Source of the DNA: Flagellimonas_A sp039592695
GTDB taxonomy: Bacteria; Bacteroidota; Bacteroidia; Flavobacteriales; Flavobacteriaceae
Length of the DNA stretch: 64,000 nucleotides
Reading direction: 5' to 3'
Assembly (NCBI RefSeq): GCF_039592695.1
Contig: NZ_JBBUTK010000002.1
Coordinates: 186,001-250,000 of the forward strand
Position 1 is the first letter of the stretch. Every line of letters starts with the position of its first letter. Both the position numbers and the translations under genes were made by a program. Of this stretch, positions 8,288-16,362 are shown one piece after another. The notes under the pieces are model-generated. The model saw only the letters and a list, made by a program, of their open reading frames with translations. It ran no database searches and was not told where the DNA came from.

Positions 8288-9184
8288 ATGATGGAGATAA
8301 AATTGGATAAAAATATCGCTAGCGGTTCATTTCAGGAAGTGTTGATTGAAGATGGTTTTTTCGTGTTGAAGATACAGCATGACAGTGACGGCTCCAAACG
8401 TATGGAGCGGGCCATTGACAGCACTTTTATACAGTTTCACTTTTGTCTGAAGGGTGAAGCAAAGTTCAACTTCAACGAGGGCAACTATCAGTTGGAGGTA
8501 TCGGAAGAAAACTCGCTTTTGCTGTACAATACCCAAAAAGACTTGCCGCTGAACGTGGTTTTGGCTCCAAACTCGTGGATGGTCTCCATCATCATGACCA
8601 TTCGAAAATTCCATTCCCTTTTTTCTTCAGAGGCTGCGTACATCCCATTTTTGAGCGACGAGAACAAAGAGAAAAAATACTATGCGCAAGAGCCTGTGAA
8701 TCCGGCAATTTCAGTGATTTTGAGTCAAATCATGAACTATGGGCTGCATCCGTCCATCAAAAACCTGTACATCAAGGGCAAGGTATATGAATTGATCTCG
8801 CATTATTTCAATCGGGTAGAGAACGCCGATTTGGAGCAATGCCCGTTTTTGGCCGATGAAGACAATGTAAGGCGTATTCGCCATGCGAAGGAAATCATCA
8901 TCTCACGCATGGCAGAACCCCCAACATTGATCGAGCTTTCAGAAGAAATTGGGTTAAGCCTAAAAAAGCTCAAAGAAGGCTTTAAACAAATTTACGGCGA
9001 TTCGGTCTTCGGATTTTTGTTTGACTATAAAATGGAATATGCCCGAAAGATGCTCGAGACCGGAAAGCACAATGTAAACGAAGTGGCTTTACGGGTGGGT
9101 TACAGCACCGCGAGCCATTTTATCGCCTCGTTTAAAAAGAAGTTCGGCACCACCCCGAAAAAATATTTATCTTCAGTTTCTTAA
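8288..9184 (+). CDS. AraC-family transcriptional regulator
   Basis: About 298 residues from the ATG pair at 8288/8291; an upstream in-frame ATG at 8234 would add a basic stretch that overlaps the promoter, so I rejected it. The N-terminal part is a cupin-like sensing domain (QFHFCLKGEAKFNFNEGNYQ). The C-terminal 100 residues hold two helix-turn-helix motifs: LIELSEEIGLSLKKLKEGFK and NVNEVALRVGYSTASHFIAS, then FKKKFGTTPKKY, the AraC/XylS signature. It is divergent from hemA and upstream of a glycosidase and hemH. Regulation of heme genes is a reasonable inference; an alternative is control of the adjacent glycosidase, which starts 9 bases downstream. Confidence 0.93.
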   Translation: MMEIKLDKNIASGSFQEVLIEDGFFVLKIQHDSDGSKRMERAIDSTFIQFHFCLKGEAKFNFNEGNYQLEVSEENSLLLYNTQKDLPLNVVLAPNSWMVSIIMTIRKFHSLFSSEAAYIPFLSDENKEKKYYAQEPVNPAISVILSQIMNYGLHPSIKNLYIKGKVYELISHYFNRVENADLEQCPFLADEDNVRRIRHAKEIIISRMAEPPTLIELSEEIGLSLKKLKEGFKQIYGDSVFGFLFDYKMEYARKMLETGKHNVNEVALRVGYSTASHFIASFKKKFGTTPKKYLSSVS

Positions 9185-9193
9185 GTATTCCAA

Positions 9194-10576
9194 ATGAAAA
9201 GAAGAATTTTTGCGCAGACCGTTGGGCTGGGAGCACTGGGCACCTCAACGGTTTTAGCAGCCTGCGAAGCGTCAAAAAAAGGCGAAGTTGTTCAATCTTC
9301 CTGTGACTTTACAGTGACCCCAGAGCTGGGTGAGCGCATGTACGCAAAAGCCTTGGAAATTACGAAAAGGAAAGTCCGTGGGGGTGATAGCGAGCCTTTC
9401 TTCAAAAAACCCTTTGTGGATGCCGCCTTCTCCGACAATATTTTTTTGTGGGACACTTGTTTTATCGTGTGCTTTGCAAAATACCATTTGGATGAGTTGC
9501 CCGTTTACCAAGCGCTTGACAATTTTTACGAGCGTATGGATGACGATGGCTATATCTGTCGTGAATACCGTCAGAACGGGGAGCCACTTTGGTCAAAAGA
9601 CCATCCGGTTTCTATCAATCCGCCCTTGTTGGCCTTGGCGGAAACCGAAATTTATCAGGTCAAAAAGGATAAGCAACGACTGCGCTATGCCTATCCAATC
9701 CTGAAAAGGAATTTTGAATTTCTCATTGACCGATACCAAGGCGATGATAAATTGTTTTGGGGCGATACGTTGGGTATGGGCATGGACAATATTCCACGCT
9801 CGCCACGAGGATGGACGACCGAAGAAGGCAATGGCATGACACACCACGAACTCGGTGATAAACTGGCCGAAATGGGCGGCGCATCTCCCGAAGAGCGATT
9901 GAATTTCTTTATCAAGGAATATGTGAATACCTTACAAGGCGTGTGGAACGATGAGGGCCGATTGGTCGATTTCACCGCACAGATGGCCATGGTCTCGAGA
10001 CAATTGAAATTTATTGCCGAGGAGTTGGGTGAGACAGGTGATATTGATTTTTACGATAGCTTTCATGCCGAGGTAAAAAAGGCATTGAACGATTTATGTT
10101 GGAATGAGGAGGATGCCTTTTACTACGACCTGGGCTATGGAAAACAGGTCAAACGAAAGCACATTGGTATGTACTGGACACTTTTGGGCGAGTTGATACC
10201 TGAGGATAAGATGGAAAGGTTTTTAGCCCATTTGACAAATCCCGATGAATTTTACAGAAAGATTCCGCTGCCCGCACTTTCAGCAGATGATCCTGATTAT
10301 GTGGGTTGGGGCGATTATTGGCTCGGTGGGGTTTGGGCGCCTACGTCATACATGGTTTTGAAAGGACTTACTGCCAATGGCAGACATCAACTGGCCCAAG
10401 ACCTGGCCGAAAAAACCTATGCAGCAGTGGCCGAAGTGTTTCAGGCCACGGATACCTTTTGGGAAAATTATGCGCCCGACCTCATTTCTTATGGCATCCC
10501 TGCCAAGAAAGATTTTTGTGGTTGGACGGGCCTCATACCCATCGCGGTGTACCATGAATACATCAAAGAGGCCTAG
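9194..10576 (+). CDS. Exported lipoprotein glycosidase-like protein, (alpha/alpha)6 barrel (MGH1/GH37/GH63-like)
   Basis: 460 residues. The N-terminus MKRRIFAQTV...LAAC has a twin-arginine-like RR and a lipobox with Cys24, so the protein is probably a membrane-anchored lipoprotein. The body resembles six-hairpin glycosidases: FLWDTCFIV (with a possible acidic site), HPVSINPPLLAL, LGMGMDNIPR, VDFTAQMAMV, WNEEDAFYYD, GGVWAPTSYMVLKGL and TFWENYAPD, an order typical of trehalase/mannosylglycerate-hydrolase-like proteins. The substrate cannot be deduced. It follows the AraC gene by 9 bases and probably shares its transcript. Its last 14 bases overlap the convergent DUF1460 gene. Confidence 0.82.
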   Translation: MKRRIFAQTVGLGALGTSTVLAACEASKKGEVVQSSCDFTVTPELGERMYAKALEITKRKVRGGDSEPFFKKPFVDAAFSDNIFLWDTCFIVCFAKYHLDELPVYQALDNFYERMDDDGYICREYRQNGEPLWSKDHPVSINPPLLALAETEIYQVKKDKQRLRYAYPILKRNFEFLIDRYQGDDKLFWGDTLGMGMDNIPRSPRGWTTEEGNGMTHHELGDKLAEMGGASPEERLNFFIKEYVNTLQGVWNDEGRLVDFTAQMAMVSRQLKFIAEELGETGDIDFYDSFHAEVKKALNDLCWNEEDAFYYDLGYGKQVKRKHIGMYWTLLGELIPEDKMERFLAHLTNPDEFYRKIPLPALSADDPDYVGWGDYWLGGVWAPTSYMVLKGLTANGRHQLAQDLAEKTYAAVAEVFQATDTFWENYAPDLISYGIPAKKDFCGWTGLIPIAVYHEYIKEA

Positions 10577-11402
10577 CCACGATGATCCCGATGTTGTTTT
10601 TGATTTTTTTGAGATAGTCAACCAAGGGTTCTTTGGTGATGGTCACCTCTCCGGCACTTGAAGCGTGCAATAGATGCAGTCTACCATCAACTTTGATGGC
10701 AAAACCGGTGTGGGTCACATCAAGTCCTTTGATGGAAGTGGCCAGCGCAATAATATCCCCGTTTTGAATGTTATGTTCCTGTGATTGTATTCCGTCTTGG
10801 GGCAGAATACACAGCGTTTCGTTGGCCAAACCTTCCTCTACTTCGAGCATGGCCCCAAAATTATCGTCATCTGCCAAAAAGGGATATAAATCACGGTGCG
10901 TGCCCATAAAATTGATGGGTTTTTGTAGTTCAACGCCACCCAAATCAGGAGTCATATCTTTGACCATACCCTTCTCGTTATTGTTTCGAATCCACTCCGT
11001 AAAATAGTGTAAACGTGATGGATAACCATTTAGAACTCCATCACGATACCGAATGGTTTCTAGTTTTTCGACAAAGGCATCAAAATCTGCTTCGTTGTTT
11101 CTAAGAAGATGTGAAAAGGCCAGCACGTTTTCAACAAAGGTGGTGCAGTCAAATCCCCTGAGGTTGATGACCAAGGTTTCTTTTTCGCCAACTTCCAAGG
11201 TTTTTTCAACGTATGGGGTCTCTAAAAAAGATTTCCCAATGGCAACAATCGTATCTCCGTAAGATTCTGCTTCCAGCTTTTGCAATACCGCCATTTTTTG
11301 ATCGAAAAGCTGTTTGTCAACAGGTTTGCAGGTGATGGTTTGTCCGTGTAAGGAAACCATCCCCATAAAAAGAAACAGTATCAGATTAAGCTTTGTCCCC
11401 AT
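10563..11402 (-). CDS. DUF1460 secreted amidase-like protein
   Basis: 279 residues with signal peptide MGTKLNLILFLFMGMVSLHG. The segment LRGFDCTTFVENVLAF (82-97) carries the presumed catalytic Cys86, and THTGFAIKVDGRLHLLHAS near residue 240 supplies the His, the arrangement of NlpC/P60-like cysteine peptidases. DUF1460 proteins are described as N-acetylmuramoyl-L-alanine amidase-like, so action on peptidoglycan in the periplasm is likely. The start overlaps the end of the upstream MscS gene by 17 bases, and the 3' end overlaps the convergent glycosidase gene by 14 bases. Confidence 0.88.
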   Translation of the reverse strand: MGTKLNLILFLFMGMVSLHGQTITCKPVDKQLFDQKMAVLQKLEAESYGDTIVAIGKSFLETPYVEKTLEVGEKETLVINLRGFDCTTFVENVLAFSHLLRNNEADFDAFVEKLETIRYRDGVLNGYPSRLHYFTEWIRNNNEKGMVKDMTPDLGGVELQKPINFMGTHRDLYPFLADDDNFGAMLEVEEGLANETLCILPQDGIQSQEHNIQNGDIIALATSIKGLDVTHTGFAIKVDGRLHLLHASSAGEVTITKEPLVDYLKKIKNNIGIIVARPL

Positions 11403-12546
11403 CCTCCATATTTTTTAACATCACCCGTGTTCTTGCGATACTTTCTGGATAGTTTTCCTGTAAGAAAGTGATGAGCTTCTCGCGAACATGAACCCGCAAA
11501 TCCCATGCCGTGGAGGAATCTTTGGCACTCATCAACGCCCGCACCTCTACATATTCAGCCTTGGAATCGGTGACCTGAATGTTGTTGACCTCACCATCCC
11601 AAAGGTCTGTGTTTTTGAGAATTCGGCTCAATTCTTCACGAAGTTTGTCAAATGGCACCTGATAATCGGTGTAGAGATACACGGTACCCAGAATATCTGC
11701 TGAGGTTTTTGTCCAATTCTGAAAGGGATTGTCGATAAAATAGGGTGTCGGTACAATCAATCTTCGTTTGTCCCATATTCTGACAACCACATAGGTCAAG
11801 GTAATTTCTTCGATGCGGCCCCATTCGCCCTCGACAATGACCACATCATCCAATTTTATGGGCTGGGCAACGGCAATCTGTATACCTGCCAGAATAGTGC
11901 CTATCATTTTTTGTGCAGAAAACCCAATGATGATGCCCGCGACCCCTGCCGAGGCAAAGACACTGATACCGATTTCGCGGATTTCTTCAAAACTCATCAG
12001 AGCAATGCCCAGGGCCAATATGACGACCAAGAAAATGATGATACGCTCCAATATGGTGAATTGGGTGTATACTTTTCGCGCCTTTAGGTTGTCACTTTCT
12101 GTGATGTCGTAATTCTGTACGATTATTTTTTTGGCAATCTTTAGGGCCACGATGACCAGCCAGGTCATGGCCGCGATGAACAGAAGTGTACTGGCCTTTT
12201 TGAACCAATAGGTATAATCTTCAAGGTGGAGCAAGTTTCTCAAGGATTGCATCCGAAGGATAAAAGAAAAAAGCACCAAAAAAAGCGGGAGTGCTACTTT
12301 TTTGAACGCCCCGCTCGGCAAAAGGTATTTCGGATTCTTGCTGTACCGCTTCAAGATGATTGAAATGAGCCAATAGACGACCACGATGCCCGAAAAAGCG
12401 GCAAACAGATAAATAATGGATTCGCGTGAAATCAAATCCGTTTGATCCTGCAAAAGCAATGGCAACATGGCTGTTGTTTTTGCGAAAGTTACCCATTCTT
12501 TTGCGCTATTGAAAATGGTAATGGCCCATAAAAAACTTATTGCCAT
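11386..12546 (-). CDS. MscS-family mechanosensitive channel
   Basis: A membrane protein of about 386 residues with several N-terminal transmembrane helices, then the MscS core: a helix with the Gly/Ala pattern GVAGIIIGFSAQKMIGTILAGIQ, the beta domain IKLDDVVIVEGEWGRIEEITLTYVVVRIWDKRRLIVP, and a C-terminal alpha/beta cytoplasmic domain. It would open under membrane tension to release solutes. The open frame extends to 12672 but would then overlap divergent hemH. I place the start at ATG 12546 (MAISFLWAI); 12468 (MLPLLLQDQ) is a good alternative. It overlaps the DUF1460 gene by 17 bases. Confidence 0.92.
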   Translation of the reverse strand: MAISFLWAITIFNSAKEWVTFAKTTAMLPLLLQDQTDLISRESIIYLFAAFSGIVVVYWLISIILKRYSKNPKYLLPSGAFKKVALPLFLVLFSFILRMQSLRNLLHLEDYTYWFKKASTLLFIAAMTWLVIVALKIAKKIIVQNYDITESDNLKARKVYTQFTILERIIIFLVVILALGIALMSFEEIREIGISVFASAGVAGIIIGFSAQKMIGTILAGIQIAVAQPIKLDDVVIVEGEWGRIEEITLTYVVVRIWDKRRLIVPTPYFIDNPFQNWTKTSADILGTVYLYTDYQVPFDKLREELSRILKNTDLWDGEVNNIQVTDSKAEYVEVRALMSAKDSSTAWDLRVHVREKLITFLQENYPESIARTRVMLKNMEDGDKA

Positions 12547-12575
12547 GAAGAAGCGATGAAATGGGGCGCAAGCCT

Positions 12576-12583
12576 TATTTTTG
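12576..12583 (+). promoter_or_regulatory. Candidate -7 promoter element for hemH
   Basis: TATTTTTG matches TAnnTTTG and ends 19 bases before the GTG start of hemH. No TTTG or TTG is found at the expected -33 spacing, so the call rests on the -7 box and its position only. Confidence 0.4.
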
Positions 12584-12602
12584 AAAACCAATTTTTGATG
12601 CT

Positions 12603-13637
12603 GTGAAAAAAGGAGTACTTCTCGTAAATCTGGGATCCCCCGATAGCCCGACCGCAAAAGACCTAAAACCATATCTCGACGAATTTCTGATGGATGAAAG
12701 GGTCATTGATGTGAACCCCGTGCTACGAAACATCATTGTGCGTGGAATCATTTTACAGACCCGCCCAAAAAAATCTGCCGAGGCCTATTCGAAGATTTGG
12801 TGGGATGAGGGCTCGCCGCTGATCGTCATCTCAAAACGGTTTCAAGAAAAAGTGGCGCAACACGTCAATATTCCAGTGGCGTTGGGCATGCGCTATGGTA
12901 GCGGGAGTATCAAAGAAGGCCTTCAACAATTGCACGAACAGAATGTTGATGAGGTGTTGTTGGTACCCCTGTATCCACATTATGCGATGTCGAGCTATGA
13001 AACGGTGGTCGTTAAGGCCATGGAAGATAAAACGGCCCATTTTCCCAACCTGAAGATTACCACATTGCCCGCTTTTTATAAAAGTCCGGATTATATCAAG
13101 GTACTTTCCGACAGTATTGCTGAAAAACTTAAGGAGTTTGAATACGACCATGTACTGTTTTCGTACCACGGCATTCCCGAAAGGCATATCCGTAAATCAG
13201 ACCCGACCAATTATCATTGTAAAATTGATGGACAATGTTGTTTTACCAATTCTGTGGCCCATCACAGTTGTTATCGGCATCAATGTTATGCCACGACCGA
13301 ATTGGTCAAGGCGGCTCTGGGCCTCGACCCTGAAAAAGTCAGTTCAAGTTTTCAGTCCCGTTTGCCCAACGACCCGTGGTTGAAACCCTATACCGATTTT
13401 GAGTTTGAACGCTTGGCCAAGGAAGGAAAGACCCGATTGGCGGTGATTACCCCTGCTTTTGTGAGCGATTGCCTTGAAACCTTGGAGGAAATCGCCATGG
13501 AGGGCAAAGAAGAATTCATGGAGGCCGGCGGAACGGATTACATCCACATTCCCTGTCTCAACGACCGTGACGATTGGGTGGCTCTGATGGCGCAATGGAT
13601 CAACAATTGGGAAGAAAAGGGAGTTTTGCCGGTTTAG
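12603..13637 (+). CDS. hemH: Ferrochelatase
   Basis: HemH inserts Fe2+ into protoporphyrin (or coproporphyrin). The 344-residue protein has GVLLVNLGSPDSP at the N-terminus, the catalytic His in HVLFSYHGIPERHI and the conserved acidic motif FVSDCLETLEEI. The start is GTG at 12603 (MKKGVLLV). Between residues about 205 and 230 there is a cysteine-rich stretch with YHC, GQCC, HHSC and RHQC; a similar internal region carries a [2Fe-2S] cluster in some bacterial ferrochelatases, so a cluster here is possible. The gene is separated from the hemA operon only by the araC region and a few convergent genes. Confidence 0.97.
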   Translation: MKKGVLLVNLGSPDSPTAKDLKPYLDEFLMDERVIDVNPVLRNIIVRGIILQTRPKKSAEAYSKIWWDEGSPLIVISKRFQEKVAQHVNIPVALGMRYGSGSIKEGLQQLHEQNVDEVLLVPLYPHYAMSSYETVVVKAMEDKTAHFPNLKITTLPAFYKSPDYIKVLSDSIAEKLKEFEYDHVLFSYHGIPERHIRKSDPTNYHCKIDGQCCFTNSVAHHSCYRHQCYATTELVKAALGLDPEKVSSSFQSRLPNDPWLKPYTDFEFERLAKEGKTRLAVITPAFVSDCLETLEEIAMEGKEEFMEAGGTDYIHIPCLNDRDDWVALMAQWINNWEEKGVLPV

Positions 13638-13652
13638 AGACTAAACAATAAT

Positions 13653-13733
13653 GGCTCCTTCCCCTGCTTGTGCAGTGCATCGTCACGGTAGTAGGGGAAG
13701 GTGTCCCGACGCTTGCAGTCGGGACGGAAGGGG
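13653..13733. repeat. Family-B intergenic hairpin repeat
   Basis: The copy begins GGCTCCTTCCCCT, closes with AGGGGAAGGTG, contains an inner hairpin GTCCCGAC...GTCGGGAC and ends CGGAAGGGG. The same plan (CTCC-rich arm, AGGGG-rich arm, GTG, spacer, CGGAGGGG) recurs at other gaps of this window. It lies 15 bases after the hemH stop and could also slow or stop transcription. Confidence 0.75.
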
Positions 13734-13755
13734 TTGTCATAACGACCCGTCTAAT

Positions 13756-13830
13756 AAATTGCGAGAAACGGAGAGACGAAGCAATCCGTTTGTCGTAAAC
13801 TAACAGATTGCTTCGTTGTACTCGCAATTT
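13756..13830. repeat. Imperfect 75-bp inverted repeat before the MATE gene
   Basis: The outer arms AAATTGCGAG (13756-13765) and CTCGCAATTT (13821-13830) and the inner arms GAAGCAATC (13778-13786) and GATTGCTTC (13806-13814) are exact reverse complements. The right outer arm ends one base before the ATG at 13832, so folding would place the start codon at the base of a stem. Repeats with this wording are common in bacterial intergenic DNA. Confidence 0.85.
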
Positions 13831-13831
13831 A

Positions 13832-15220
13832 ATGGCCAAAGTAACCGCAGACCAATTGGGATCTGAACCCATCGGCAAATTGTTGATCAAGCAGGCCGTT
13901 CCTGCCTCCATTGGCATACTGGTGATGTCAATCAACATCTTGGTCGACTCCATCTTTGTCGGCAACTGGATAGGCTCCATTGCCATCGCTGCCATCAATG
14001 TCGTATTGCCGGTATCGTTTTTTATCGCCGCCTTGGGCATGGCCATAGGTATCGGGGGGTCGAGCATCATCTCACGGGCCCTTGGTGCGGACAATAAGCA
14101 AAAGGCCCTTAAGACCTTTGGCAACCAGATTACACTGACCCTATTGCTGACGGTCAGCATGGTCGTTTTGGGCCTGTACTTTGTAGATGATTTGATTCCC
14201 GCTTTTGGCGGAAAAGGGGCCATTTTTGAACCCGCCAAGATTTACTATGTGATTGTACTGTACGGGGTACCCTTTTTAGCACTTTGTATGATGGGCAATA
14301 CCGTGATTCGTGCCGAGGGCAAACCAAAGTTCGCCATGATTGCGATGATTATTCCATCCGTGGGGAATCTTCTATTGGATTATATTTTTATCTATGTCTT
14401 TGATTGGGGTATGCACGGGGCTGCTTGGGCCACAACGGCGGGTTACTTGTTGTGCTTTGGCTACATTTTCTATTTCTTCCTTTCCAAAGATTCGGAGCTT
14501 AAAATCAGCTTGCCCCATTTTGGGTTGGATATGCCCATCCTCAAAGAAATTGGTTCATTGGGCTTTGTGACGCTATCGCGCCAAGCGGTGACCAGTATCA
14601 TCTATCTATTGCTGAACAATATTTTGTTCAATTTAGGAGGCGAAGCATTGGTCGCGGTGTATGCCATTATCGGACGTATGCTCATGTTTGCCCTTTTTCC
14701 GGTATTTGGGGTAACACAAGGCTTTTTGCCCATTGCTGGCTTCAATTACGGAGCGATGAAATATGATAGGGTAAAAGAATCCATTTACACCGCCATCAAA
14801 TATGCGGCACTGGTGGCCACGTTGGTTTTTGTGGTGCTGATGATCTTTCCTGCTGAGATTGCAGACTTGTTTTTGAGTGACCGGCCAGATTTGCCTTTAA
14901 AAGATAAGGAAACCAATGTCTTTGTATTGCAACATGCGCCATTGGCGATGCGTCTGGTGTTTGCGGCCACCCCGATTATTGCCCTACAGCTCATCGGCTC
15001 TGCCTATTTTCAGGCGATTGGTAAGGCCATTCCCGCATTGTTGTTGACTTTGACACGCCAAGGCTTCTTTTTTATACCGCTCATTTTGATTTTACCCAAT
15101 TTTATGGGCGAACTGGGGGTATGGCTGTCCTTTCCTATCGCCGATGTGTTGGCGACGATTGTTACGGGAATTTATTTGGGAAGGGAAATCAAGACCAACC
15201 TTATTCCCAAAAAAGCCTGA
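13832..15220 (+). CDS. MATE-family multidrug/organic cation efflux transporter
   Basis: About 462 residues with twelve predicted hydrophobic helices in two similar halves (LLIKQAVPASIGILVMSINILVD begins the first half; LKEIGSLGFVTLSRQAVTSII begins the second), the NorM/MATE layout. It exports drugs or metabolites in exchange for Na+ or H+. I start at ATG 13832 (MAKVTADQLG); an in-frame codon at 13808 lies inside an inverted repeat and is unlikely. No regulator is adjacent. Confidence 0.92.
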   Translation: MAKVTADQLGSEPIGKLLIKQAVPASIGILVMSINILVDSIFVGNWIGSIAIAAINVVLPVSFFIAALGMAIGIGGSSIISRALGADNKQKALKTFGNQITLTLLLTVSMVVLGLYFVDDLIPAFGGKGAIFEPAKIYYVIVLYGVPFLALCMMGNTVIRAEGKPKFAMIAMIIPSVGNLLLDYIFIYVFDWGMHGAAWATTAGYLLCFGYIFYFFLSKDSELKISLPHFGLDMPILKEIGSLGFVTLSRQAVTSIIYLLLNNILFNLGGEALVAVYAIIGRMLMFALFPVFGVTQGFLPIAGFNYGAMKYDRVKESIYTAIKYAALVATLVFVVLMIFPAEIADLFLSDRPDLPLKDKETNVFVLQHAPLAMRLVFAATPIIALQLIGSAYFQAIGKAIPALLLTLTRQGFFFIPLILILPNFMGELGVWLSFPIADVLATIVTGIYLGREIKTNLIPKKA

Positions 15221-15255
15221 TTTCCGCTATTTTAGAAAAATCAAAAACCCAAACC

Positions 15256-16347
15256 ATGATCAAACCAATGCTTTTTGGAGTCGTTTTTATACTCCTTTTT
15301 TCATGCACCGAAAAACATAAGCCTATGGAAACCCAAACCGTATTTGTGGGAACATACACTGATGGCCAAAGCGAAGGTATCTATTCGCTGCAATTCAATT
15401 CCGAGACAGGAAGCTTAGATTCCCTACAGCCTAAGGCTAAACTGCCCAATCCTTCATTTTTGGCAGTTTCCGAGGATAGAAAACACCTGTATGCGGTTCA
15501 AGAAACTGCGGATTTTGATTCATTGGGCGGTGGGGTCACCGCTTTTTCTTTTGAGGATGGACTTTTAAAAGAGTTGAACAGCAAAGGCTCAGGTGGGGCT
15601 CATCCTTGTCATGTTGCCCTTTCAAGCGAGGGACAATTGGCGGTCTCGAACTATACCGGTGGCAACTTGGCCATCTTCAATCTGGAAGCGGATGGAAGCT
15701 TGGGCGAGAGACAACTCATTGACCACAAAGTCCTCGATACCACACGAGAAGCCCATGCGCACAAAGCCCATTTCAATGCAGATGGACTTTTTGCCACTGA
15801 TTTGGGTTTAGATGGCCTGAAACGTTATGAAAAAAAAGAGGGCGGCTGGGTTGCAGCCCATCAAAATTCGATTGACTTGCCCGATGGCGCAGGGCCACGA
15901 CATTTCACATTTAATGCCGATAGGTCTTTTCTGTATGTCATCAATGAATTGAATTCGACGATTACCGTTTTTCAAAAGGATGAGGAAGGAAGTTATAATC
16001 CGATTCAAACTGAAGACACTTTGGCAAGTGATTATGATGGGGAAAACTCTTGTGCCGACATTCATTTATCGCCTGACGGAAAATTTTTATATGGCTCGAA
16101 TCGTGGGGAAAATACGATTGTCATTTTTTCTGTGGATGCATCTTCTGGTAAAATCAGTTTGGTAAGTCGCGAATCGGTTCACGGCGACTGGCCCCGAAAT
16201 TTTATATTGAGTCCCAGCGGAAACCATCTTTTGGTCGCCAACCAAAAGAGCAACAACATCACGGTTTTTAGAAGAGATGCAAAAAAGGGAACTCTAGAAT
16301 ATACTGGTCAGTTTGAAATTGGAGCTCCTGTTTGTTTGGTGTTCTAA
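15256..16347 (+). CDS. Lactonase-family beta-propeller lipoprotein
   Basis: About 363 residues from ATG 15256 (MIKPMLFG); the longer open frame upstream overlaps the MATE gene. The lipobox LLFSC gives a lipid-anchored Cys17. The body is a seven-bladed propeller of the Pgl/lactonase type: VFVGTYTDGQSEGIYS, NPSFLAVSEDRKHLYAV, GGAHPCHVALSSEG, GPRHFTFNADRSFLYVINE and HGDWPRNFILSPSGNHL. Cytoplasmic members hydrolyse 6-phosphogluconolactone; an exported lipoprotein more likely acts on another lactone or only binds. It ends 13 bases before the convergent zinc-ribbon gene. Confidence 0.85.
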   Translation: MIKPMLFGVVFILLFSCTEKHKPMETQTVFVGTYTDGQSEGIYSLQFNSETGSLDSLQPKAKLPNPSFLAVSEDRKHLYAVQETADFDSLGGGVTAFSFEDGLLKELNSKGSGGAHPCHVALSSEGQLAVSNYTGGNLAIFNLEADGSLGERQLIDHKVLDTTREAHAHKAHFNADGLFATDLGLDGLKRYEKKEGGWVAAHQNSIDLPDGAGPRHFTFNADRSFLYVINELNSTITVFQKDEEGSYNPIQTEDTLASDYDGENSCADIHLSPDGKFLYGSNRGENTIVIFSVDASSGKISLVSRESVHGDWPRNFILSPSGNHLLVANQKSNNITVFRRDAKKGTLEYTGQFEIGAPVCLVF

Positions 16348-16362
16348 TTGCGACTCGCAATT
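16346..16362. terminator. Short palindrome between convergent genes
   Basis: AATTGCGA-CT... forms an exact 7-8 bp inverted repeat (AATTGCGA and its complement CGCAATT) spanning the stop codons of the lactonase and zinc-ribbon genes. A bidirectional stop is plausible, but there is no clear T-tract. Confidence 0.3.

Noticed and set aside
13756..13830. Riboswitch upstream of the MATE exporter (such as guanidine type)
   Set aside because: The structure is explained by a plain inverted repeat with wording common to dispersed bacterial repeats; no conserved riboswitch core motif was identified.
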